Origin: Selenomonas timonae
GTDB taxonomy: Bacteria; Bacillota; Negativicutes; Selenomonadales; Selenomonadaceae
Direction of reading: 5' to 3'
Length of the DNA stretch: 64,000 nt
Assembly (NCBI RefSeq): GCF_014250475.1
Contig: NZ_CP060204.1
Location: 819,001-883,000 of the forward strand
Below are positions 27,662-36,280 of the stretch, piece by piece; position 1 is the stretch's first letter; the number at the start of each line of letters is the position of its first letter. Below the pieces are notes generated by a model, which was not told where the DNA came from, did no database searches, and saw only the letters and a program-made list of their open reading frames with translations. The position numbers and the translations under genes are program-made.

Positions 27662-28570
27662 TCATACGATGGTTTTCAGCAGCGCAAGTGCCTCCTCACG
27701 CGTCGCTAGGTTCGGCGAGAATGCGGAGGCGGAGCCGGTTGCAACGCCCATGTAGAAGGCGCGCTTATAGCTGCCGTCCGACTCCATGAAGCCCGCGAGG
27801 AAGCCTGCAACCATCGAGTCGCCCGCGCCCACGGAGTTGACGAGGGTGCCCTTCGGTGCGGCGGAGCGGTAGAATACACCCTCTGCCGTGAGGAGGATTG
27901 CGCCGTCGCCCGCCATCGAGATAAGGACGTTCGTCGCGCCCTCCTCCTGCAGCTTCTTTGCGTGGAAGATGATGTCGTCATCCGTTTTGAGTTCGACACC
28001 GAACATCTCTCCGAGTTCGTGATTGTTCGGCTTGATGAGAAACGGGCGGTACTTCAGCACGCGGCGCAGGAGATTCTTTGTGGCGTCGACGACGATGCGG
28101 ATGCCGCGCCCCTCGAGACGCTCCATGATGCGCTCATAGATGTCGTCGGGCAGCGTGTTCGGAATCGAGCCCGCGAGTACGAGCGTATCGCCGCTCTGGA
28201 GACGGTCGAGCTTTGCAAAGAGTGCGCGCTGCGCCTCCTCCGTAATGATGGGACCCTGCCCGTTGATCTCGGTCTCGCTTTCCGCCTTGATCTTGACATT
28301 GATGCGCGAGAAGCCGTCGTCGAGGCGCACGAAATCATCCGCGACGCCGAACGAGTGCAGCATCTGCTGCATGGCTATTCCTGTGAAGCCCGCGAGGAAG
28401 CCGAGTGCCGTCGAGTCGTGCCCGAGATTTTTCAGCACAATGGAGACGTTGATGCCCTTGCCCCCCGGCAGGATCTGCTCGTAGTTCACGCGGTTGATCT
28501 CGCCCGCAGTGAAGTTCTCCAACCGTACGATATAGTCAATCGACGGATTGAAGGTGACGGTGTAGATCAT
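27662..28570 (-). CDS. fruK: 1-phosphofructokinase
   Basis: PfkB-family kinase converting fructose 1-phosphate to fructose 1,6-bisphosphate. 302 aa, N-terminal MIYTVTFNPSIDY, substrate motif PGGKGINVS, and the PfkB signature 2 with anion hole and catalytic Asp GAGDSMVAGF. ATG at 28570 has GGAGGG six bases upstream; longer frames extend into the promoter. First gene of the fruK-fruA operon, transcribed from 28645-28617. Confidence 0.95.
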   Translation of the reverse strand: MIYTVTFNPSIDYIVRLENFTAGEINRVNYEQILPGGKGINVSIVLKNLGHDSTALGFLAGFTGIAMQQMLHSFGVADDFVRLDDGFSRINVKIKAESETEINGQGPIITEEAQRALFAKLDRLQSGDTLVLAGSIPNTLPDDIYERIMERLEGRGIRIVVDATKNLLRRVLKYRPFLIKPNNHELGEMFGVELKTDDDIIFHAKKLQEEGATNVLISMAGDGAILLTAEGVFYRSAAPKGTLVNSVGAGDSMVAGFLAGFMESDGSYKRAFYMGVATGSASAFSPNLATREEALALLKTIV

Positions 28571-28616
28571 CCATATCCCTCCCTTAAAGTATCCTACAAT
28601 GTAACCCCTTAAAAAC

Positions 28617-28645
28617 ATCATAAACGGCACAGCAGGGAAAGTCAA
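28617..28645 (-). promoter_or_regulatory. fruK-fruA promoter
   Basis: Minus strand TTGACT (28645-28640), 17-nt spacer, TATGAT (28622-28617). Confidence 0.7.
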
Positions 28646-28668
28646 GAAAACCACTCTCATCAGAAGTC

Positions 28669-28697
28669 TTGTCAGCGCATTTTCTTTCCTCTATAAT
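28669..28697 (+). promoter_or_regulatory. Promoter of the YitT-family gene
   Basis: TTGTCA (28669-28674), 17-nt spacer, TATAAT (28692-28697); divergent from the fru promoter 24 bp away. Confidence 0.7.
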
Positions 28698-28731
28698 AGG
28701 AGCAGACATTACATTGGAACAGGGGAGTATT

Positions 28732-29667
28732 ATGACTGCAGAAATGGGTATGATGAAAACGGATGGTCAGACAGGAGGCGTGCCACCGGCAGCGACGGCA
28801 AAGCCGAAGAAGTCAGCCCCCAAGGGCGCGGCTTTTTATATCAAAAAAGGGCTGTGGCTGATTCTCGGTGCACTCATCACCGCCGCAGGACTCGAACTCT
28901 TTCTGATTCCGAACAACGTCATTGACGGCGGCGTGGTCGGTCTCTCGATCATGGCGCAGACGATTACGGGCATGGGGCTCGGTGTGTTCCTTGTCCTCTT
29001 TAATATCCCGTTCGTCTACATGGGCTATAAGCAGATCGGCAAGAGCTTTGCGCTCTCGACTGTGTTTGCCATCATCATGCTCTCAATCTGGTCGGGTGTC
29101 CTTCACCACGTGCCGCAGGTCACGACCGACCCCTTTCTTGCCGCGATCTTCGGCGGCGTGGTGACGGGGCTCGGGGTCGGCATCGTCATGCGCACGGGCG
29201 GCTGCTTCGACGGCACGGAGATTGTCGCCATCATCATGGACGCACGAACGCAGTTCTCCGTCGGTGAGGTCGTCATGTTCATCAACCTCTTCATCCTCTC
29301 TTCGGCGGGACTGCTCTACGGCTGGGACAAGGCGATGTACTCGCTCTTTGCCTACTTCGTCATCGCGAAGATGATCGACGTGGTGCTCAAGGGTCTCGAT
29401 GAGTCCTATGCCGTTATGATCGTCACGAGCGAGCACGAGGAGATGACCATTGCGCTCAATGAGCGCCTCGGGCGCGGTGTGACCCTGCTGCACGGCGCGG
29501 GTGGCTACACGGGCGAGCCGAAGGAGATACTCTACTGCGTCGTCACGCGCCTCGAACTCGACAAGCTGAAGGAAATCGTCCTCGACAAGGACGAGCGGGC
29601 CTTCGTCACAATCAATGCTGTACATGACATCGTGGGCGGGCGGTTTAAGAAAAAAGCGATACATTGA
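28732..29667 (+). CDS. YitT-family membrane protein (DUF161 plus DUF2179)
   Basis: 311-aa integral membrane protein of unknown substrate. A cytoplasmic N-terminal ~40 residues rich in Lys/Pro/Ala is followed by five to six TM segments with the family motif FLIPNNVIDGGVVG near residue 60. A C-terminal soluble ACT-like DUF2179 domain (about 225-311, with VTLLHGAGGYTGEPKEIL) closes the protein. ATG at 28732 has AGGGGAG upstream. Members are annotated as YitT/YpjC proteins; transport function is assumed rather than known. Confidence 0.85.
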   Translation: MTAEMGMMKTDGQTGGVPPAATAKPKKSAPKGAAFYIKKGLWLILGALITAAGLELFLIPNNVIDGGVVGLSIMAQTITGMGLGVFLVLFNIPFVYMGYKQIGKSFALSTVFAIIMLSIWSGVLHHVPQVTTDPFLAAIFGGVVTGLGVGIVMRTGGCFDGTEIVAIIMDARTQFSVGEVVMFINLFILSSAGLLYGWDKAMYSLFAYFVIAKMIDVVLKGLDESYAVMIVTSEHEEMTIALNERLGRGVTLLHGAGGYTGEPKEILYCVVTRLELDKLKEIVLDKDERAFVTINAVHDIVGGRFKKKAIH

Positions 29668-29671
29668 CCGA

Positions 29672-29704
29672 TGAGCAGCGCTGCGATGGCACTGCTCTTT
29701 TTTT
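29672..29704 (+). terminator. Terminator after the YitT-family gene
   Basis: GAGCAG ... CTGCTC stem followed by T7. Confidence 0.7.
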
Positions 29705-29721
29705 CAAATAGAGTGATATAA

Positions 29722-29786
29722 AAATATCATTTTAAGAAATAATATATGATAAACTAGTTGCTTAACAAAAGAAAGCATGGTACAAT
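29722..29786 (+). promoter_or_regulatory. gntK promoter and upstream AT-rich operator candidate
   Basis: TTGCTT (29758-29763), 17-nt spacer, TACAAT (29781-29786). Upstream, AAATATCATTTT (29722-29733) is the exact reverse complement of AAAATGATATTT at 32865-32876 in front of gntP, a shared motif suggesting one regulator. Confidence 0.6.
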
Positions 29787-29824
29787 ATAGGAAATTCATC
29801 TCGTTTTCACGGAAAGGCGGCGGC

Positions 29825-31372
29825 ATGATGGCAAACCATGTGAAAGGCATTTGGATTGGTGTGGATGTGGGGACGACGGGCGTGCGCGCAATTGCATACG
29901 AGGCGTCGGGCGTGAGCCTGGCGTCGGCGGAGGCGTTCTACCCGCTGCGCACGCCGCATCCGGACTGGGCGGAGGAGCGTCCATCTGAAATTCTTGCGGC
30001 GACGGAGCAGGTCGTGCGCGAGGCGGCGGATGCGCTGCGCTATCAGGGGCGGATGCCGTCGGGCATTGCCCTCAGTACGGTTATGCACAGCCTCATTCCG
30101 CTCGATGCGGAGAAGCAGCCGCTCACGGATATGCAGACGTGGGCGGATAGCCGCAGCGCGGGCATTGTGCGAGAGCTGAAGGAAAATGAGCCTGAACTCT
30201 GCCGCGCGTTCTACGAGCGGACGGGCTGCCCCATGCACGCGTGCTATCCGCTGGCAAAGATCATCTGGCTGAAGCGGAATCGTCCTGAGCTCTTTGCGCG
30301 TACAAAGTACATCGGCTCGATCAAGGATCATCTCTTCCACGCCTTTACGGGCGAATTCCTCATCGACCGCTCGACAGCGAGCACCACTGCGCTCTACAAT
30401 GCGCGTGCACTCGCGTGGGATGCGGAGATTCTGAACTTCATCGGCATCACGGAGGAGATGCTGCCACCCGTGATTTCGACGACCGAGGCGCGGCCGCTCG
30501 CAGCGGATGCGGCGGAGCGTATGCATCTCACGGCAGGGCTGCCCGTGGTGATCGGTGCGACGGACGGCGTACTCGTCAACGTCGGCATCGGCGCGGTCTC
30601 GGCGGGACAGCTGAGTGCGACCATCGGCACGAGTGGCGCCGTGCGCATGCTCGTCGGTGAACCGCGCACGGATGACGCAATGCGTACATGGTGTTATAAT
30701 CTGGTCGACGGCCTCTGGGTTGCGGGCGGCGCAATCAACAACGGCGGCATGATTCTGCGCTGGATGCGCGACAACATCTGCCATTTCAGCGAGGCACAGA
30801 TGGAAGGTCTCGATGTGGATGCCTACGACCTCATGACGATGAAGGCGTCAAAGGTGGCGGCGGGCTCCGACGGACTGATCCTCCTGCCATTCTTCACGGG
30901 CGAGCGCGCCCCGTATTGGAACTCCGACCTGCGCGGCCTCTTCTTCGGCCTCTCGCTGAACCACAGCCGCTCCCATATGATCCGCGCCGTCATGGAGGGC
31001 ATCTGCTACGGTATGCACGCCGTCTTCGATGCGCTGCGTGAGTTCGGCGAGGTGCGGGACATCCGTGCGAGCGGCAGCTTTACGAAGTCGCCCCTCTGGA
31101 TGCAGATCCTTGCGGACGTGCTCGGCGAGCCGCTCGTCCTGCCCGACAACAGCGAGGGCGCGGCGTACGGCGCGGCGGTGCTCGGCTTCATCTCCGCAGG
31201 CGAGATGGCAGGAATCGCGGATACGGCGGATCTCGTGCACGCAAAGAAGATCTACACGCCGGATGCGGACAATACGAAGACCTACGCGCAGCTCGTAGAC
31301 ATCAGCGGGCGGCTCTATCACAATTTGCAGAGAGAATTCGCGGAGATCGCGGCGTATCAGGCGGGACATTGA
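29825..31372 (+). CDS. gntK: Gluconokinase, FGGY family
   Basis: Phosphorylates gluconate to 6-phosphogluconate, the substrate of the next gene. 515-aa FGGY kinase: N-terminal ATPase-fold phosphate loop GVDVGTTGVRA, the PLRTPHPDWAEE stretch and DRSTASTTALYN typical of GntK, catalytic-Asp region IGATDGVLVNVG, and C-terminal GxF motif (RASGSFTKSPLWMQ). ATG 29825 (or 29828) with AAAGGCGG upstream. Gene order gntK-gnd supports the assignment over xylulokinase. Confidence 0.9.
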   Translation: MMANHVKGIWIGVDVGTTGVRAIAYEASGVSLASAEAFYPLRTPHPDWAEERPSEILAATEQVVREAADALRYQGRMPSGIALSTVMHSLIPLDAEKQPLTDMQTWADSRSAGIVRELKENEPELCRAFYERTGCPMHACYPLAKIIWLKRNRPELFARTKYIGSIKDHLFHAFTGEFLIDRSTASTTALYNARALAWDAEILNFIGITEEMLPPVISTTEARPLAADAAERMHLTAGLPVVIGATDGVLVNVGIGAVSAGQLSATIGTSGAVRMLVGEPRTDDAMRTWCYNLVDGLWVAGGAINNGGMILRWMRDNICHFSEAQMEGLDVDAYDLMTMKASKVAAGSDGLILLPFFTGERAPYWNSDLRGLFFGLSLNHSRSHMIRAVMEGICYGMHAVFDALREFGEVRDIRASGSFTKSPLWMQILADVLGEPLVLPDNSEGAAYGAAVLGFISAGEMAGIADTADLVHAKKIYTPDADNTKTYAQLVDISGRLYHNLQREFAEIAAYQAGH

Positions 31373-31387
31373 GGGAGGAAGATCGAG

Positions 31388-32812
31388 ATGAGTAATGGCA
31401 TGATGGATATTGGCGTCGTCGGCATGGGCGTCATGGGGAGCAATCTCGCGTTCAACATGGCGGATCACGGCTTTCAGGTGGCGGGGTGGAACCGTACGCC
31501 GGATATGACGGAGGACGCTGCAAAGCGCAACCCGCCCGCGAACTTTCATCCGTTCTACGATCTGAAGGAGTTCATCGGATCGCTGAAAAAGCCGCGCCGC
31601 GTCTTCCTCATGATCGCAGCGGGCGATCCCGTGGACTGGGCAATCGGGGAGATTGCGCCACTGCTCGAGGCGGGGGATATCATTCTCGACGGCGGGAACT
31701 CGTTCTATGAGGATACGCGTCGCCGTCATGATGCGCTGAAAGAAAAAAATATCTGCTATTTCGGCGTGGGTGTCTCGGGCGGCGAGAAGGGCGCGCGTCT
31801 CGGCCCTGCCATCATGCCGGGCGGCGACCGTGCCGCCTACGAATCCGTGCGTCCGATTCTCGAGGGCATTGCCGCGCGTGCGGGAGAGGAGCCGTGCTGC
31901 ACTTATATCGGTGAGGACGGTGCGGGGCACTATGTCAAGATGGTGCATAACGGCATCGAGTACGCAGATATGCAGCTCATCGCGGAGACCTATCTCATCC
32001 TGAAACATGTCGGCGGCCTCTCCAATGCGCGCATCGGCGAGATCTTCCATGCGTGGAACAGCGGCGAGCTTCGGAGCTATCTCATCGGCATTACGGCGGA
32101 CATCTTTGCGGAGGTGGATGAGGAGACGGGGGCGGCGCTCGTCGACATCATTGTCGACCGCGCGGGGCAGAAGGGGACAGGCCGTTGGACGAGCCTCGAG
32201 GCACTCGCGCGCGGTGTCGATCTCTCCATGATCTCTGCCGCATGCAATGCGCGCGTACTCTCGAACCTCACGGAGGAGCGCGCACACGCGGGCGCGGTCA
32301 TGACGGCACCCGAGGGGGCTGCGGTGACCGTGGATGCAGACTTCATTGAGGCGGTGCGCTGCAGCCTCTATACGGCGAAAATTGTCGCCTACGCACAGGG
32401 CTTCTCACTCTATCGCGCGGCAAAGGAGGAGTTCGGCTGGTCGCTCGACTTCGGCAAGATCGCCTCGATCTTCCGCGCGGGCTGCATCATTCAGGCGGAA
32501 TTCCTCCAGCGCATCACAGATGCCTACGAGAAGGAGCCGAATCTGAAGAATCTCATGTTTGACGATTTCTTCCTCTCCTCCATCAACGGCAATGCGCCGA
32601 GCCTGCGCCGCACGGTCTGCCTCGCCGTGGAGCGCGGCGTGCCCATTCCCGCATTCTCCGCTGCCATGCAATACATCGATGCCTTCCGCAGCCCACAGCT
32701 CGGCGCGAACCTCATTCAGGCGCAGCGCGATTACTTCGGCGCGCATACCTTTGAGCGCGTCGACAAGGAGGGCTCGTTCCACCATGTGTGGCAGGAGCAT
32801 TACGAAAAGTAA
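31388..32812 (+). CDS. gnd: 6-phosphogluconate dehydrogenase (decarboxylating)
   Basis: Oxidises 6-phosphogluconate to ribulose 5-phosphate and CO2. 474 aa: Rossmann motif GVVGMGVMGSNLA, substrate site GVGVSGGEKGARLGP, catalytic Lys in HYVKMVHNGIEY, and C-terminal all-helical domain. Downstream of gntK by 15 bp with GGGAGGAAGA as SD, so the pair forms a gluconate-to-pentose-phosphate operon. Confidence 0.96.
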   Translation: MSNGMMDIGVVGMGVMGSNLAFNMADHGFQVAGWNRTPDMTEDAAKRNPPANFHPFYDLKEFIGSLKKPRRVFLMIAAGDPVDWAIGEIAPLLEAGDIILDGGNSFYEDTRRRHDALKEKNICYFGVGVSGGEKGARLGPAIMPGGDRAAYESVRPILEGIAARAGEEPCCTYIGEDGAGHYVKMVHNGIEYADMQLIAETYLILKHVGGLSNARIGEIFHAWNSGELRSYLIGITADIFAEVDEETGAALVDIIVDRAGQKGTGRWTSLEALARGVDLSMISAACNARVLSNLTEERAHAGAVMTAPEGAAVTVDADFIEAVRCSLYTAKIVAYAQGFSLYRAAKEEFGWSLDFGKIASIFRAGCIIQAEFLQRITDAYEKEPNLKNLMFDDFFLSSINGNAPSLRRTVCLAVERGVPIPAFSAAMQYIDAFRSPQLGANLIQAQRDYFGAHTFERVDKEGSFHHVWQEHYEK

Positions 32813-32824
32813 ATAGTACGGATC

Positions 32825-32857
32825 GGCTGCTGCGTGGATTCATGTAGCAGCTTTTTT
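32825..32857 (+). terminator. gntK-gnd terminator
   Basis: GCTGCTGCGTGGAT / ATGTAGCAGC imperfect hairpin followed by T6. Confidence 0.75.
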
Positions 32858-32864
32858 GCACCCT

Positions 32865-32940
32865 AAAATGATATTTAGTAAACAAAATATAATTAAATAA
32901 ATGAAATGCTATTTACAAATGAAAGGCCATCGACTATAAT
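32865..32940 (+). promoter_or_regulatory. gntP operon promoter and operator region
   Basis: TTTACA (32912-32917), 17-nt spacer, TATAAT (32935-32940). The very AT-rich region upstream holds AAAATGATATTT (32865-32876), shared in inverted form with the gntK promoter region. The leader contains a GGGGGG/CCCCC hairpin before the SD. Confidence 0.7.
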
Positions 32941-33032
32941 TACATCAGGAATTGTTATAGATCTTGCTGCCAGTAGTTGAGGGCAGCGCGCTGCGGGGGG
33001 GCGATCCCCCATCATGAAAGGAGAGGAATCCT

Positions 33033-34352
33033 ATGCCGCTGATTATTCTAGCTGTGGGCATCCTGCTGCTGTTCTTCCTCATCGTTCGCGTGAAGCTGAA
33101 CAGTTTCATCTCGCTGCTCATCGTCGCGGGTCTCGTCGGCTACGCCGAGGGGCTGCCCGTCACGCAGATCATTCCCGTCATCCAGAAGGGCCTCGGGGGG
33201 ACGCTCGGCGGACTTGCCATTGTCGTCTCGTTCGGTGCGATCCTCGGCAAGCTGATGGCGGAGAGCGGCGGTGCACAGCGCATTGCCATGACGCTCATCA
33301 ACATGTTCGGCAAGGAAAAGGTCAAGTGGGCGGTCTGCCTTACGGGCTTCATCGTCGGCATCGCGCTCTTCTATGAAATCGGCTTCGTCCTGCTCATCCC
33401 GCTCGTCTTCACGATTGCGGCATCGGCGCAGATCCGCCTCCTCGAGGTCGGTATCCCGATGGCTGCGGCGCTCTCGGTTACGCACGGCTTCCTGCCGCCG
33501 CATCCGGGTCCCACGGCAATCTCGGTCATCTACAATGCGGACATCGGTCTGACCCTCGTCTACGGTGCGCTGCTCGCGGCGCCGATCGCGGTCATCGCAG
33601 GCCCGATCTTCTACAACTTCGTCAAGGATCTCAACCCCGCGATTCCCGAGGGACTCTACAATCCGAAGGTGTTCACGGATGAGGAAATGCCGAGCTTCGG
33701 CATCAGCGTCTTCACCGCACTCGTTCCCGTCGTCCTGATGGCGGGCTCTGCGATTGCAAAGATGACGCTGCCCGCAGACTCGCATGCACTCGCGATCATG
33801 GTCTTCCTCGGCTCGCCTGATATGGCGCTCACGATCTCCATCTTTATCGCGTTCTACACGTTCGGTATTTCACGCGGCAAGAGCATCCAGGAGATCATGA
33901 AGATCTCCGAGTCCGCGATTCTCGCGATCGCCATGATCCTCCTCATCGTGGGCGGCGGCGGCGCGCTCAAGCAGATCCTCATCGACAGCGGTGTTGGCCG
34001 CTACATCGGCGACCTCCTCATGGGCTCTGACCTCTCGCCGCTCGTCCTCGCATGGTCGATTGCGGCGGTCATCCGCATCGCCTGCGGCAGCGCGACGGTT
34101 GCAGCGCTCACAGCAGGCGGCATTGCGGCTCCCGTGGTTGCGCTCACGGGCGTCAGCCCCGAGCTTATGGTGCTCGCAACGGGCGCGGGCAGTCTCATCA
34201 TCTCGCCGCCGAACGACCCAGGCTTCTGGCTCTTCAAGGAGTTCTTCGGTCTCACGGTCAAGGAGACGGTGCGCACGTGGTGCACGATGGAGACGATCAT
34301 CTCCGTGCTCGGCCTTGCGGGCGTTCTGATCCTCAATATGTTCATCGGCTGA
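33033..34352 (+). CDS. gntP: Gluconate:H+ symporter, GntP family
   Basis: Imports gluconate or related sugar acids. 439-aa polytopic membrane protein with about 12-14 hydrophobic helices. Family motifs include GFIVGIALFYEIGFVLLIPL, THGFLPPHPGPTAI and the C-terminal SLIISPPNDPGFWLFKEFFG. AAAGGAGAGG precedes the ATG. First gene of a seven-gene sugar-acid operon reading into the FGGY kinase 27 bp later. Because xylonate-type genes follow, the physiological substrate might be a pentonate rather than gluconate. Confidence 0.92.
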   Translation: MPLIILAVGILLLFFLIVRVKLNSFISLLIVAGLVGYAEGLPVTQIIPVIQKGLGGTLGGLAIVVSFGAILGKLMAESGGAQRIAMTLINMFGKEKVKWAVCLTGFIVGIALFYEIGFVLLIPLVFTIAASAQIRLLEVGIPMAAALSVTHGFLPPHPGPTAISVIYNADIGLTLVYGALLAAPIAVIAGPIFYNFVKDLNPAIPEGLYNPKVFTDEEMPSFGISVFTALVPVVLMAGSAIAKMTLPADSHALAIMVFLGSPDMALTISIFIAFYTFGISRGKSIQEIMKISESAILAIAMILLIVGGGGALKQILIDSGVGRYIGDLLMGSDLSPLVLAWSIAAVIRIACGSATVAALTAGGIAAPVVALTGVSPELMVLATGAGSLIISPPNDPGFWLFKEFFGLTVKETVRTWCTMETIISVLGLAGVLILNMFIG

Positions 34353-34379
34353 TGAGCGTACCAAAGGAGCGTGGCTGTC

Positions 34380-35894
34380 ATGGGCTATCTTTTGGGCATT
34401 GATGCAGGCTCTACGAACTATAAGGCAATCGCGTGTGATGCGGCGGGGAGATTTCTCGCCTCCGCGCGGCGGCCGGCAAATACGAAATATCATGAAAACG
34501 GCTGGGCGGAGACTTCGCCCGAGCTGATCTGGGAGGGTGCTGCTGCGTGTATTGCAGAGGTCGCGGCGCAGCTGCCCGGTGAGAGCTGTGACGGCATTGC
34601 CGTCGCAAGCTCGGGCGAGGATGTACTGCTTGACGGCGCGGCACAATCGGTGTATCCTGCAATTCGGTGGTTCGACACGCGTACAGAGGCGATTGCCTCG
34701 GCGTGGGAGCCGTTCGGGCGTGAGCGGATCTATCGGATCACGGGCATCAACCCGAACCCCGTCGCGAGCATCACCAAGATGCAGTGGATCAAGCGCTATG
34801 TGCCCGAGGCATGGGCGCGGGCGCGCCTCTGGATTCCGATCGCGGGCTTCATCAGTCTGAAACTGACGGGCACGGCGCGTGCGCCGTGGACGAACGCCTG
34901 CCGCTCAATGGCGTTCGATCTGAATCGCCGCGACTGGTCGGAGGAGATCCTCGCGGAGGCGGGCATAGAGCGTTCTCTGCTCGCAGAGCCGATCCGCCCC
35001 GGAGAGCAGATTGGTGCTCTGACCGCAGCTGCTGCGGCGGCAACGGGGCTCAAGAAGGGAACGCCCGTCTTTGCGGGCGGCGTGGACTATGCCTGCGGCA
35101 CCTTTGCAACGGGCATTATCCGTCCGGGGCAGATGCTGGACTCCACGGGGACGAGTGAGCAGCTGCTTGCGATTCTCGACGCACCCGAGATCAGCAGCGC
35201 CAGCATGGAGAAGAATTTCACATCCGTCGCCTACGTGGTGAATGACGCTTACTATATCATGGGTATGATCGTGGCGTCGGGCGGTATCTTTGAATGGTTC
35301 AAGAACACGTTTGCGTGTGAGTCCTTCGATCTGCTGGTCGATGAGGCGGCACGTGAGCCGATCGGCGCACGCGGCTGTATGATGCTGCCGTATTTCTCGG
35401 GACGGCACACGATGGGCAGCGATCCTGCGGCGCGCGGCGCATTTGTGGGACTCACGCGTGCAACGACGCGCGGCACCTTTGTCCGCGCGATTCTCGAGGG
35501 GCTCTGCTACGAGATGCACAGCATTGTGCAGGCGATGCAGGAGCTCTCGGGGCAGAGCGTCGAGTCGATCTACGCCATCGGCGGCGCAGCAAAGAGTGCG
35601 TTTTGGATGCAGATGAAGGCGGATGTCACAGGCATCCCCGTACGCAGCAAGGATGTTCCCGAGGCAGCGGCGCTTGGGGCGGCGATGCTCGCGGGACTTG
35701 GTGCGGGTGTCTATATAAGCCCCGAGGATGCTGCGGCGCGTGTGCAGTTTGCAGAGCGGCAATATACGCCCAATGCAGCGCACCACGCACAGTATATGGA
35801 GCTGTATGAGACGTTGAACCGCGCGCTCTATCCCGCTCTGCGGGAGTTCAACGCTGCGGTCACGCGCGCACAGGGAACCAACGAAGAAAAATAG
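34380..35894 (+). CDS. FGGY-family carbohydrate kinase (substrate unknown)
   Basis: 504-aa sugar kinase. Phosphate-1 motif GIDAGSTNYKA, adenosine-site DSTGTSEQLL, and C-terminal YAIGGAAKSAFWMQMKADVTG with PEAAALGAAMLAG. Divergent from the gluconokinase at 29825. The ATG at 34380 is favoured over GTG 34371, which sits on the SD (AAAGGAG). Located between a permease and an orphan EIIA. Candidates include ketopentose/ketohexose or sugar-acid kinases; not assignable from sequence alone. Confidence 0.85.
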   Translation: MGYLLGIDAGSTNYKAIACDAAGRFLASARRPANTKYHENGWAETSPELIWEGAAACIAEVAAQLPGESCDGIAVASSGEDVLLDGAAQSVYPAIRWFDTRTEAIASAWEPFGRERIYRITGINPNPVASITKMQWIKRYVPEAWARARLWIPIAGFISLKLTGTARAPWTNACRSMAFDLNRRDWSEEILAEAGIERSLLAEPIRPGEQIGALTAAAAAATGLKKGTPVFAGGVDYACGTFATGIIRPGQMLDSTGTSEQLLAILDAPEISSASMEKNFTSVAYVVNDAYYIMGMIVASGGIFEWFKNTFACESFDLLVDEAAREPIGARGCMMLPYFSGRHTMGSDPAARGAFVGLTRATTRGTFVRAILEGLCYEMHSIVQAMQELSGQSVESIYAIGGAAKSAFWMQMKADVTGIPVRSKDVPEAAALGAAMLAGLGAGVYISPEDAAARVQFAERQYTPNAAHHAQYMELYETLNRALYPALREFNAAVTRAQGTNEEK

Positions 35895-35912
35895 AAGCGG
35901 AGGAGATATGCG

Positions 35913-36269
35913 ATGAAATATGAGGTAACGGTTACGGGCATTGGGGATTTCGTACTGCCCTTCATGCGGACGCGCGAGTCGGTCATCATCTTTGATAAGG
36001 ATGTACCATACGAGTACGAGAACATGGTTGTCGCGCATACGAAGGCAGAGGTGAAGGCGGACATCGTCGTCGGGGACACGCTCCATCTCGCAGACCGCAG
36101 CTATACGGTGACGGCGGTCGGCGATGAGGCGATGAAGACCCTGCGCGAGCACGGGCACTGCACGATTGTGTTTACGGGCAAGGATGCGGCGGAGCAGCCG
36201 GGGCAGATCATGGTGAAGGGCGACGGCGTGCCGCGCTTCATGGTTGGCGATATCATTCGCTTTGAGTGA
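35913..36269 (+). CDS. Orphan PTS glucitol/sorbitol-type EIIA domain protein
   Basis: 118-aa stand-alone protein that aligns along its length with SrlB (EIIA-Gut). The shared core is YTVTAVGDEAMKTLREHGHC followed by FTGKDAAEQPGQIMV, with a C-terminal GDIIRFE. His41 (VVAHTKAEV) sits where the phospho-His is expected. No EIIB or EIIC partner occurs in the operon, which instead carries a GntP-type permease. This points to a regulatory role, such as phosphorylation-dependent control of a kinase or transporter, or to a partner elsewhere. Confidence 0.8.
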   Translation: MKYEVTVTGIGDFVLPFMRTRESVIIFDKDVPYEYENMVVAHTKAEVKADIVVGDTLHLADRSYTVTAVGDEAMKTLREHGHCTIVFTGKDAAEQPGQIMVKGDGVPRFMVGDIIRFE

Positions 36270-36280
36270 GGAGGACAGCG

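Noticed and set aside
27488-27709. 73-aa ORF over the foldback repeat between fruK and fruA
   Set aside because: GTG start inside the repeat without SD; covaried hairpin structure explains the sequence better than coding.
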